Positions 6,596 to 14,190 of a stretch of DNA of 24,101 bases are shown here, in pieces (positions within the stretch are counted from its first letter, which is position 1; each line of letters opens with the position of its first letter). The DNA lies in NCBI GenBank assembly GCA_041725895.1, contig JBGRQA010000050.1, positions 1 through 24,101 on the forward strand, in the 5' to 3' direction. The notes beneath the pieces were generated by a model. That model had not been told where the DNA came from. It searched no databases and saw only the letters and a list, made by a program, of their open reading frames with translations. A program made the position numbers and the translations under genes. Source of the stretch: JBGRQA01 sp041725895. GTDB lineage: Bacteria; Bacteroidota; Bacteroidia; Bacteroidales; Marinifilaceae.

Positions 6596-8065
6596 ATGCA
6601 AATCAAACAGGTACCCATTTCAATAAATAGGCAGGTACTACATTTCACTCCGGATGAATCCCGGGTTGTTACTCGTTTTTTTACTCCTGGTGATAAGAAA
6701 CGGATCAATAATATTTTTGAGAGAATTCTGTTGCTGTCGCATCAGCAGGTGCAGGAAATACTGAACGAAGTTATTGCGAATTTCGAATCCCGGCATCGAA
6801 ACATCAAACGAATCTTTAAGAATAATTTTGATACAATTGTCAAAAGAGTTGAGTTTGAACAGGATTTTACTCTGGCTCAGAAATTATTGATCGGTTCCTA
6901 CTTCACCATGGAGTACTCCATTGAGTCTGCAGCACTGTTCAATCCCTCTATTGTTGTCGCTCCCGATGAAATTCCAACCAAAAGCAAACGGTTAAAAGTG
7001 ATAATGAGTTTTCGGGCGGTTGGCGAAGGCCATATTTCTTCTATCGTTTTCCGTAAAGGCATTGTAAAGGAGAATGGAGAACTATTGGTTGAAAAGAACA
7101 GTGCCCTGGTAGAGAAAGTAAATCGAAATCCCGATCCTATCTACATCAAGAACAATTTTGTCCTGAAACTACGCGAATTGAATGCATATCATGAGGTGGA
7201 AAGGATTATGGACAACCTTCTGGAAGATTTCACCCTGGATGAATTGAAGGAGAGTATCGAAGATTTCACCAAACGAAGGAAAAAGATAAGTCACGAATGC
7301 CAGGAAGCCATTGATATCCTCATGTGGTTGGCAAATGCAAATTACGAGATTAAATTTTCTCCTGAAATGAATCTTTCGGGAAGAGTTATCTTTCCAGTCT
7401 CGACAAATGAAATCAAAGGGGTTGAAGATGCTCGTTTCGTTCAGTTTGAGCGGGAGGACGGTACCCTGGTTTACTATGCTACCTATACTGCATACAATGG
7501 TTTTACCGCACTACCTCAATTGATAGAAACCCGGGATTTCTGTCATTTTAAAGTATCAATTCTAATGGGCGAAGGCTCCAAGGGGAAAGGAATGGCTTTG
7601 TTCCCCAGAAAAATAGATGGCAAATTCGTTACCATATCCCGAAACGATAACGAGAACATTTACATCATGTATTCCAATAACATTCGTTACTGGGAGAATC
7701 CTATACTTCTCAAACCACCGGCCTTCTACTGGGAATTTTTCCAAATTGGAAATTGTGGTTCCCCCATCGAAACCGAAAAAGGCTGGTTGTTGTTGATTCA
7801 TGGTGTGGGCCCCGTGCGAACCTACTGCATCAGTGCCATACTTTTGGATCTTGAGGATCCTTCAAAGGTGATCGGTTTAATGAAAGCCCCTATTCTGATT
7901 CCGGAAGAGAAGGAGAGGAACGGTTACGTTCCCAACGTAGTCTATTCCTGTGGGGCTCTCATTCACAACAACAAATTAATACTTCCCTATGCCATGTCGG
8001 ATACCAGAACTGGAATTGCCTCCATGGACATTCAGGAAGTATTTGACAATATGGTTTTCTATTGA
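6596..8065 (+). CDS. Long GH130-family beta-mannoside phosphorylase/hydrolase-like protein
   Basis: A 489-residue protein of the GH130 clan (five-bladed beta-propeller). These enzymes phosphorolyse or hydrolyse beta-mannosides such as beta-1,2- or beta-1,4-linked units. Motifs: SFRAVGEGHISSI (138-150), KGVEDARFV (274-282) with predicted general acid Asp278, ATYTAYNG (295-302) and NVVYSCGALI (447-456). It is longer than the usual 330-390 residues because of an N-terminal stretch of about 100 residues and a helical, charged insertion at about 185-245. No signal peptide is seen, so it is probably cytoplasmic. It faces a - strand operon containing another GH130 and a GT4, and its stop overlaps the GT4 stop by 7 bp. 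Phosphorylase versus hydrolase cannot be decided without aligning the phosphate-binding residues. Confidence 0.85.
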   Translation: MQIKQVPISINRQVLHFTPDESRVVTRFFTPGDKKRINNIFERILLLSHQQVQEILNEVIANFESRHRNIKRIFKNNFDTIVKRVEFEQDFTLAQKLLIGSYFTMEYSIESAALFNPSIVVAPDEIPTKSKRLKVIMSFRAVGEGHISSIVFRKGIVKENGELLVEKNSALVEKVNRNPDPIYIKNNFVLKLRELNAYHEVERIMDNLLEDFTLDELKESIEDFTKRRKKISHECQEAIDILMWLANANYEIKFSPEMNLSGRVIFPVSTNEIKGVEDARFVQFEREDGTLVYYATYTAYNGFTALPQLIETRDFCHFKVSILMGEGSKGKGMALFPRKIDGKFVTISRNDNENIYIMYSNNIRYWENPILLKPPAFYWEFFQIGNCGSPIETEKGWLLLIHGVGPVRTYCISAILLDLEDPSKVIGLMKAPILIPEEKERNGYVPNVVYSCGALIHNNKLILPYAMSDTRTGIASMDIQEVFDNMVFY

Positions 8066-9240
8066 TTCAGGATGAAGGATGATGTTTTGGGCTTTTGTAC
8101 CAAAGATTTTCTTTCATCCAAATAGAAGAACTTGGCCTCTTTGTAGTGTGATGTGATTAGGGAGCCATATAGCTTCAAATGCTTTTCGGCAATCACATCC
8201 CAGTTCAATTTCAAATTCTTCTTTTGAATATTTCGTTGAAGCTTCTTCCGTAATTTTTGATCCTGAAGGATATTCAGAATATTACTTACGAATTCGTCAT
8301 CGCTTCCGGAGTAGAATCCTCCTCCTACATCCTCTATCCATAATTTAAAACTATCCAGATCAGATGTAACAACGGGTAAATGTAAGGCGGAAGCCTGGGC
8401 TAACACACCACTTTGCGCCCCCTTAACATAGGGTAGAGTCATTACATCTGCTGCACTAAGAATAGCATCAAAAGTGTACTGAGGGAATTTTCCGTCAAGA
8501 ACCATAATATGATCTTTCACCGGCGATTGGGAGATAAGTTGATAGATCTCCTGTTGGTACTCAGCATATTCATTGATTCGATTTCGAGCAGCAAACAGAA
8601 GAACTGCGTCTGGTTCCCGTTCTACAATTTTGGGGAACAATTTAATAATTCGTTCGAAGTTTTTGGTCGCACGGAAATAACCGGCCAGCAAAACAACCTT
8701 TTTTTCCTCCAGGCCAAGGATCGACTTAGCTCCATCAATGGGTTGAACATTCCGAACTCCGTGTGGAATCACTTCTATTGGAGTGGTCACCTGGTAATCT
8801 TTAATTAGTATTTCCCGCTGGAAATCCTCATGAACAATCACGGCTGAACACTCATTTAAAATGTGTTGCGTCACCATTCTTTCAATCCGGTTTAAATTCT
8901 CATAAACAGTATGGAATGTAACTACCACAGGAGTATTAATGGCGCGACATCGTATTAAAAACTCAACGATTTGGATTCCTCTTTGATCTCCGAACAGGCC
9001 AAATTCATGTTGAATATGAACCAGGTCGGGTGTTTGCTTTTCGACCAATTGGAAAAGCTTGAAGGCTATATCTTTATCGTAAGGGGAATAGACTTCGAAA
9101 CAGTCTGCGCCCTGAGCTCCTTGCTGACTGAGAATTCGCACTTCTTTTCCTGCATCTTTAACAGCATCACTCAAATATTGGGTGTAGGTAGCAATCCCAC
9201 ATTCAATTGGGGGATAGGTGGAAATATAAGTAATTCGCAT
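8059..9240 (-). CDS. GT4-family glycosyltransferase
   Basis: A retaining GT-B glycosyltransferase of 393 residues, probably using a nucleotide sugar such as GDP-mannose (inferred from its GH130 neighbours). The frame is open upstream to 9366, but the ATG at 9240 gives the expected start: MRITYISTYPPIECGIATYT is the N-terminal acceptor-domain signature. Further motifs are HIQHEFGLFG (76-85), VTFHTV (107-112), VIPHGV (157-162), AGYFRATKN (186-194) and LPYVKGAQSGVLAQASALHL (269-288). The usual GT4 EX7E acidic pair is not evident in the last segment, where Gln and Ser occupy the region; this variant occurs in some GT4 subgroups. No membrane segment is seen. It follows the GH130 gene after 10 bp and is the last gene of a - strand operon. 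Confidence 0.88.
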   Translation of the reverse strand: MRITYISTYPPIECGIATYTQYLSDAVKDAGKEVRILSQQGAQGADCFEVYSPYDKDIAFKLFQLVEKQTPDLVHIQHEFGLFGDQRGIQIVEFLIRCRAINTPVVVTFHTVYENLNRIERMVTQHILNECSAVIVHEDFQREILIKDYQVTTPIEVIPHGVRNVQPIDGAKSILGLEEKKVVLLAGYFRATKNFERIIKLFPKIVEREPDAVLLFAARNRINEYAEYQQEIYQLISQSPVKDHIMVLDGKFPQYTFDAILSAADVMTLPYVKGAQSGVLAQASALHLPVVTSDLDSFKLWIEDVGGGFYSGSDDEFVSNILNILQDQKLRKKLQRNIQKKNLKLNWDVIAEKHLKLYGSLITSHYKEAKFFYLDERKSLVQKPKTSSFILNQ

Positions 9241-9250
9241 GATTTTCGGT

Positions 9251-10288
9251 TTAGATATACAATTGTTCCAGTAATTCGTAGATGCTGGTGATGGCCAAAC
9301 ATATACACTCATCTCCTGCACCGTAGTAAATCCACACATCACCATTGGGTTGGGTAACAGTGCCATTGGTAAATACTACATTAGGAAAAAATCCCGATTT
9401 TTCGTAACTCTCCTTCGGGATGAGAATTGGATAATTACCCTTTCTGATAATGCGGGAAGGGTCTTTTAAATCCAGGAGCAAAAGATTTAAGGTATAAACA
9501 CTGTTATCTCCTTTGGAATGATAAATCACCAACCACCCTTCACGAGTTTTGATCGGGGCCGCACCGCCACCAATCTTTTGGCTCTCCCTGGGCGATCCAT
9601 CCGGACGAAGCAAACACATATGGTTTCCCCAATTAAAGAGGTCCGGAGAAGTGGCGTACCAAATTGCAGGTAAGCCCCAGCCGTGATTATCAGGACGGTG
9701 CAGAGCGGCATATTTCCCATTCACCATTTCATCAAAGATGGCAACATCCTTATTCAGGGGCGGAAAAATAATTCCCTCTTTTTTAATGGTTTTGAAATCG
9801 GTTGTTGTTGCCAGCATGGTAACGTACCCATCAGATGAAACAGCAGTATAATTGATGTAATAGGTATCCTTTATTTTTACAACCCGGGCATCTTCAACAC
9901 CAAAGCTCTCACAAGGCAAGGTAGGATAGAGGAAAGGCTCAGGCTCAACCGTAAAATGAATTCCATCTTTACTTCGGGCCAATCGAATATGACTCATGGA
10001 GGAAAGGTAATCCTTCCCTTTGTAAAAATATCCCCGAGTATCTTTGAAAATTAAATCAGGATCTTTCTCTGAAATTTTCAATACCTGTGGGCCATTTTTA
10101 TCATAATATGGAATAGACACAAAGCCTTTTTCCTTGGGGCAGTTTTCAGCCACTCTCATCAAAAGAATGGTTTCGTTCTTGTACTTACAGGCACCTGGAT
10201 TAAAAGCTCCCAATACAGTGTAACCATCATTGGAAGCAGGAACATCCGAAGGGCGAATAAGGGGATTCTCCGTACATCTTGTCAGCAT
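9251..10288 (-). CDS. GH130-family beta-mannoside phosphorylase/hydrolase-like protein
   Basis: A 345-residue GH130 enzyme of normal family length. Diagnostic segments are LGAFNPGACKY (26-36), SFGVEDARVVKI (128-139) with predicted general acid Asp133, LHRPDNHGWGLPAIWYATS (196-214), KIGGGAAPIKTREGWLVIYH (238-257) and a C-terminal IYYGAGDECICLA (320-332). Family members act on short beta-mannosides in the cytoplasm, often releasing mannose 1-phosphate. No signal peptide is present, in keeping with that. The gene sits between a zinc-ribbon protein (18-bp gap) and a GT4 (10-bp gap) on the same strand, so the three are probably co-transcribed. It is clearly a different subgroup from the long GH130 at 6596-8065. 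Substrate and phosphorolysis versus hydrolysis are unresolved. Confidence 0.92.
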   Translation of the reverse strand: MLTRCTENPLIRPSDVPASNDGYTVLGAFNPGACKYKNETILLMRVAENCPKEKGFVSIPYYDKNGPQVLKISEKDPDLIFKDTRGYFYKGKDYLSSMSHIRLARSKDGIHFTVEPEPFLYPTLPCESFGVEDARVVKIKDTYYINYTAVSSDGYVTMLATTTDFKTIKKEGIIFPPLNKDVAIFDEMVNGKYAALHRPDNHGWGLPAIWYATSPDLFNWGNHMCLLRPDGSPRESQKIGGGAAPIKTREGWLVIYHSKGDNSVYTLNLLLLDLKDPSRIIRKGNYPILIPKESYEKSGFFPNVVFTNGTVTQPNGDVWIYYGAGDECICLAITSIYELLEQLYI

Positions 10289-10306
10289 CTCGGTATGTTA
10301 TTTTGA

Positions 10307-10708
10307 TTATATCAATCCTGACAAGTTTTCGATATCAATATACTTCGAAGCATGTTTCCCGTACGATTCCACTACATTATCCCGAATTTTATAGGTGCAT
10401 TTTTCACCGTAAACACCTGAAAACAGGACAGCAAATTCCTGATCTTCTTCATCTTGCATTAGAATCTTACAGATATTCTTGTGAATTTCTGCTACCCGTA
10501 GATTTTTATGGCAAGCGGGACAGGACATTTTTAAAACTTCCTGGTCTTCAAGCTCGAAAAAATCATGTTTGATTACCTTGTAATCACCCAATTGAATACT
10601 TAAGAAAAGAAGTCCTCTTTTCCCTGCTTGATTTTTAGCCGATATAACAATCTGATTTCCAACATTCAAAAATGCTCGGCAATGGGGACATAAAAAATTA
10701 GCATTCAT
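10307..10708 (-). CDS. Zinc-ribbon protein of unknown function
   Basis: A 133-residue cytoplasmic protein with two Cys pairs: CPHC (Cys7, Cys10) and CPACH (Cys63, Cys66, with His67). Together they can bind one zinc ion, with an unusually long 52-residue segment between the pairs. The remainder is a mixed alpha/beta C-terminal part with acidic stretches such as MQDEEDQEF. I do not recognise a named family. It is first in the probable operon with the GH130 (18 bp downstream) and the GT4, so a regulatory or accessory role in that pathway is possible but only inferred from position. No clear TAnnTTTG box lies upstream; TCTATTTG on the - strand near 10766-10773 differs at one position. Confidence 0.7.
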   Translation of the reverse strand: MNANFLCPHCRAFLNVGNQIVISAKNQAGKRGLLFLSIQLGDYKVIKHDFFELEDQEVLKMSCPACHKNLRVAEIHKNICKILMQDEEDQEFAVLFSGVYGEKCTYKIRDNVVESYGKHASKYIDIENLSGLI

Positions 10709-11014
10709 ATTAGTAGAATATTTAATAATTACTATTTAGAAGATACTAAAAGGTTCGCAGAATGTCAAATAGAAAACTCTTATTATCAATCAGATAAAAT
10801 TGGTGAAATTGCTCGGAATCTCGCTAAATAAGGGGATATGTACGCACTTTGTTTCCAATTTCTTAATAAAAAATATATATTTGAAGAAACAAACTGAAAC
10901 TTTAGTTCTGTTACTGCGGATAAATCCCCCATTAATGACCTGCCCAAAAGGACAGAAATGTCGGTATTGGGGTATTTTTATCAACATCTGACAGTATACA
11001 TTATTTGAAACTAC
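10709..11014. other. Divergent intergenic region, no gene seen
   Basis: 306 bp between the - strand zinc-ribbon operon and the + strand membrane-protein gene. Overlapping 63-65 codon frames on both strands (about 10790-10991) have no recognisable features and I treat them as chance. No strong hairpin was found. Both promoters must lie here but neither shows an exact TAnnTTTG box. Confidence 0.5.
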
Positions 11015-11404
11015 ATGAAACCAACCACCAAATATCGAATCATTCGAATTCTTCGCTGGGTTGCCAGAATTATGGGAGGCCTGCTTTTCTCCTTTTTTGT
11101 TTGGTTTGCATTCAATATTGGCGGTCCTGATTTTGATCTAATGACCAACCAGGAAATTCTTTTGTTTGGGGCTAATATGGTTATGTTGATTGGCTTAGTG
11201 TTAGTCTGGCGGTTGGAATTTATTGGAAGTATTTTTCTAATCGGAGGTTTTATTAGTTTTTCCATAATCAATAATTCATTTTGGATCGGCCCCATTTTTC
11301 CAATGTTTTTGATCATTGGGCTACTTCACCTGGGCTGTTGGATAAGTTCTTTTTATCCGCATTTGGGAGGCAAAACCAACCCATTTAAATATTTTCTCTA
11401 TTAG
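11015..11404 (+). CDS. Small four-helix membrane protein of unknown function
   Basis: A 129-residue integral membrane protein with a basic N-terminus (KPTTKYRIIRILRWVAR) and four likely membrane helices at about 15-36, 47-66, 68-86 and 90-111. It contains no charged or catalytic motif that would indicate an enzyme. Similar short four-helix proteins are common as conserved hypotheticals in Bacteroidota, but I cannot name the family securely. The gene is about 170 bp before the adenylate kinase fusion and that gene has its own promoter box, so they need not be co-transcribed. No terminator hairpin follows it. Confidence 0.75.
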   Translation: MKPTTKYRIIRILRWVARIMGGLLFSFFVWFAFNIGGPDFDLMTNQEILLFGANMVMLIGLVLVWRLEFIGSIFLIGGFISFSIINNSFWIGPIFPMFLIIGLLHLGCWISSFYPHLGGKTNPFKYFLY

Positions 11405-11524
11405 TTGTAAATTTGAGATGTTATTTCATTCACCACTCGAATTTTACCCCGATAGAAGGTTGGATTCACCCCGAACACTAAAAAAAATCTAATTCCATTT
11501 AGAAATTGTAAAGGTAAAATTTAC

Positions 11525-11532
11525 TACTTTTG
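11525..11532 (+). promoter_or_regulatory. -7 box (TACTTTTG) of the adenylate kinase fusion gene
   Basis: Exact TAnnTTTG match 38 bp before the ATG at 11571. A TTG at 11506-11508 is 16 bp upstream, a little close for a -33 element. Confidence 0.5.
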
Positions 11533-11570
11533 AAGGTAGAGACATTGCTATATATCATAAAACTACTAGT

Positions 11571-12740
11571 ATGTTAAATATTGCATTATTTGGCCCCCCA
11601 GGAGCAGGAAAGGGTACTCAATCCAAAATGTTGGTTGAGAAATATAATTTGGCTTATATATCTACAGGAGATATCCTTAGGCAAGAAATTGCGGAGGATA
11701 CCGAGCTGGGTCGTCAGGCAAAAGATATAATTAAGAAGGGTGGTTTGGTTTCCGATGAAATAATTGTTCAAATCATCGAAGAAAGGATCAACACGAATAA
11801 AGAGGTTAATGGTTTCCTTTTTGATGGTTTTCCACGAACAACCGTTCAGGCATACATTCTGGAAGGACTTCTGCTTAAGATGAATACCTCCTTGCATTGT
11901 ATGTTGAGCCTGGAAGTTCCTAATGATCAATTACGGAAACGTTTGCTTGAAAGAGCTCAAAAGGAAAATCGGGCGGATGATACGGAAGAGGTGATCAATG
12001 TACGTCTTCAGGAGTATGATGAGAAAACAGCTCCCGTTGCCAATTTCTATAAAGAAAAAGAAATTTACAATCCCATTGAAGGAATGGGAGGAATTAATGA
12101 TATTTTCAACAGACTGACTTCCGTTATTGATCAAACCCTTCAGAAATCATGGATCAATATGGTACTACTTGGCACTCCTGGATCAGGTAAAGGAACTCAG
12201 GGGCGTCGTTTGGCAGAAAAATACAATTTGGTATACATTTCCACAGGTTCCTTAATGCGTCAAGAAATAAAAAAGGGAACTGAAATGGGAATAAATGCCA
12301 AGTCTTATATGGAAAAAGGAGACATCGTTCCCGACGAAATTGCTATCCGCTTAATTGAGCGTCAGATTCGAAAGCATCCAAATGCCAATGGTTTTATCTT
12401 CAAAGGATTCCCCAGAACAATCGTACAGGCTTATATCCTGGATGGATTGCTTCGTAAATTGAATTCCACCGTAACTGCTGCCTTTGATTTAAGTGTTCCA
12501 ACATTGGAGTCGATCAAAAGGCTTTCTGCCAGGGGAAAAACCTTTAACCGTAGAGCCTACGATACCGATACTGATATCATCATACATCGCTTGGAGCAAC
12601 ATGAAAAACGTAGTTCCAAGGTTCTCGAATATTATCAGAAACAAAATAAATATGAATTAGTTAATGGTGTAGGAGAGGAAGATGAAATTTTTGAGCGTCT
12701 TTCCCAAACAGTTGAAGCTGCATTTAAGAAGATTCGCTAA
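11571..12740 (+). CDS. adk: Tandem two-domain adenylate kinase
   Basis: Adenylate kinase interconverts ATP + AMP and 2 ADP. This protein has 389 residues, twice the usual Bacteroidota length of about 190, because two full kinase domains are fused. Domain 1 (1-190) keeps every key motif: GPPGAGKGTQ (8-17, P-loop Lys14), STGDILR (31-37), DGFPRT (85-90) and a short LID with RADD (134-137). Domain 2 (about 194-389) has a good P-loop, GTPGSGKGTQ (201-210). However, STGD has become STGS (Ser227) and DGFPRT has become KGFPRT (Lys278), and the LID motif is altered to NRRAYDTD (326-333). The lost aspartates correspond to E. coli Asp33 and Asp84, which position the magnesium. I infer an active first domain and an impaired or repurposed second domain. 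There is no frameshift, and own promoter and terminator flank the gene. Confidence 0.93.
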   Translation: MLNIALFGPPGAGKGTQSKMLVEKYNLAYISTGDILRQEIAEDTELGRQAKDIIKKGGLVSDEIIVQIIEERINTNKEVNGFLFDGFPRTTVQAYILEGLLLKMNTSLHCMLSLEVPNDQLRKRLLERAQKENRADDTEEVINVRLQEYDEKTAPVANFYKEKEIYNPIEGMGGINDIFNRLTSVIDQTLQKSWINMVLLGTPGSGKGTQGRRLAEKYNLVYISTGSLMRQEIKKGTEMGINAKSYMEKGDIVPDEIAIRLIERQIRKHPNANGFIFKGFPRTIVQAYILDGLLRKLNSTVTAAFDLSVPTLESIKRLSARGKTFNRRAYDTDTDIIIHRLEQHEKRSSKVLEYYQKQNKYELVNGVGEEDEIFERLSQTVEAAFKKIR

Positions 12741-12759
12741 AATGTTATTTTACAAAAAG

Positions 12760-12792
12760 AGCTTCTCCTTTTCAGGAGAAGCTTTTTTTTTT
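12760..12792 (+). terminator. Intrinsic terminator after the adenylate kinase fusion
   Basis: AGCTTCTCCT (12760-12769) pairs perfectly with AGGAGAAGCT (12774-12783) around a TTTC loop, followed by a run of T residues to 12792. Confidence 0.93.
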
Positions 12793-13071
12793 GCCTGTCA
12801 TTATCATTCCATCCCTAAGAATAATTTTGAAATTCGAAATTTCATTTACTTGCTACAAGCAACCATTGAAAATTATCTGTCTTTCGAAGACAGGTCTGCA
12901 ACGGCCATTATTATTGCAATAAATACTTTTATGTATAAAAAATACGTTTATCTCAATTAGCCGACTTTTAACCAGCATTGACACCTCATTAATCAAACTT
13001 GATTTCAGAAGTAACATAATTTCATTATAATCGTATATTGTTATTGATTTTACCTGAGACGAGAAGAATAT
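12793..13071. other. Intergenic region before the FIST operon
   Basis: With the terminator just upstream, this makes a 331-bp gene-free gap. A 92-codon frame (12682-12960) crosses the adk stop and the terminator and is not credible. A hairpin at 12877-12893 (CTGTCTT, loop TCG, AAGACAG) is the one structured element. I see no exact TAnnTTTG box before the ATG at 13072. Confidence 0.5.
12877..12893. repeat. Short inverted repeat upstream of the FIST operon
   Basis: CTGTCTT (12877-12883) and AAGACAG (12887-12893) are perfect inverted copies around TCG, about 180 bp before the FIST start. It has no T-tract, so it is not a terminator; it could be an operator or chance. Confidence 0.35.
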
Positions 13072-14181
13072 ATGTATCTAGAAAATCCGGACACAAGCAT
13101 CCTAATTTCTGCCATTCTGGACTTGAAGCCAGATAGAAAAGATATGGTTACAATTCTTTTAGGAGAGGATTGCCAAATTTCTACTCATGAAATCATTGCA
13201 CAGTTAAATTCCCATAGAATTAATTTTATGGGAGGGATCTTTCCCTATGTCATAAGTAACGCTAATATTTCCCCCCAAGGGGTCATCGTTAAAATAATAC
13301 CCAATACCCTTGATTGGATTATAATAAGTCCGGAAAATCAAATTCCACAAAGGTTTATGGAATTTGACCAAAAAGAACCCCATAATTATTCTACTGCAGT
13401 TGTCCTGTTTGATGGGTATTCAGCGCATATCCCTGATCATCTATCTACGATTCATACTTTTATTGGTGACGGAGTGCAGTTTTTAGGTGGGGGTACAGGA
13501 TATCTTGACAGGAGGGACGATAAGAGTCTGTTCTGTAACCAGGGAAAGTTCAGGGATGCAACTTTTATTTGTCTTAGTGCTCAAAAAGTTCAACTGGGGG
13601 TGAAGCATGGTTGGAAAAAGAAGGCTGGACCCTTTCTTGTTACCAATAGCAAAAAAAACACTCTAATGGAGTTGAACTGGGAAAATCCAATTGAGGTCTA
13701 CCAAAAGACTCTAAATGATTTGGGCTATTCCCTTGACAATAAGGCAGATTTCTTTCAGGAAGCGCATCGATTTCCATTTGGAATTTACAAAAAGGGTAGT
13801 GAATACATTGTAAGAGACCCTGTTAAAGTAACTTCGGATGGTTTTATTGAATGTTTTGGAGATATCCCTTCAAATACAATTATCGACTTGTTGGAGGGAA
13901 ATGAACAAACGCTTACTGAAGCTGCAGAAGATGCAGCAAAGCAATGTTTGAATCATGATATAAGTGGTACCCAGGTACTACTTTTTGATTGTATTTCCAG
14001 ATCCTTGTTCCTGGGCAAAAATATTCAAAAAGAACTGAATGGAATAATGACCCAACTCAAAGAGAACCAACCTAATCTATCATTGGAAGGAGCTCTTTCG
14101 TTTGGAGAGGTTTCTTCAATGGGATCCGGCTATCTCGAAATTCTTAACAAAACAGTTGTTTTGGGTTTATTTTACAAATAA
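13072..14181 (+). CDS. FIST-domain sensor protein
   Basis: A 369-residue soluble protein with both FIST domains. FIST proteins are predicted small-ligand sensors (amino acids have been proposed) linked to signal transduction. The N-terminal FIST part (about 25-215) contains the Gly-rich FMGGIFPYV and FIGDGVQFLGGGTGYLDRR regions. The FIST_C part (about 216-365) contains HRFPFGIYKKGSEYIVRDP (232-250), LLFDCISRSLFLG (303-315) with a conserved Cys/Arg pair, and ALSFGEVSSMGSG (341-353). There is no signal peptide or membrane helix. Nine bp downstream starts a hybrid histidine kinase, so this protein probably feeds ligand status to that kinase. A purine-rich GAGAAGAA lies just before the ATG as a possible ribosome site. 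Confidence 0.9.
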   Translation: MYLENPDTSILISAILDLKPDRKDMVTILLGEDCQISTHEIIAQLNSHRINFMGGIFPYVISNANISPQGVIVKIIPNTLDWIIISPENQIPQRFMEFDQKEPHNYSTAVVLFDGYSAHIPDHLSTIHTFIGDGVQFLGGGTGYLDRRDDKSLFCNQGKFRDATFICLSAQKVQLGVKHGWKKKAGPFLVTNSKKNTLMELNWENPIEVYQKTLNDLGYSLDNKADFFQEAHRFPFGIYKKGSEYIVRDPVKVTSDGFIECFGDIPSNTIIDLLEGNEQTLTEAAEDAAKQCLNHDISGTQVLLFDCISRSLFLGKNIQKELNGIMTQLKENQPNLSLEGALSFGEVSSMGSGYLEILNKTVVLGLFYK

Positions 14182-14190
14182 TCTAATTGT

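Noticed and set aside
9241..9366. Upstream extension of the GT4 protein by 42 residues
   Set aside because: It overlaps the end of the GH130 gene, has no similarity to GT4 N-termini, and MRITYIS at 9240 is the typical start.
10790..10991. Overlapping 63-65 codon frames on both strands
   Set aside because: Neither shows a signal, domain or promoter; a CPKGQKC segment in the + frame hinted at a zinc site but has no support.
12682..12960. 92-codon frame across the adenylate kinase stop and terminator
   Set aside because: It runs through the hairpin and T-tract at 12760-12792 in a different frame from the kinase.
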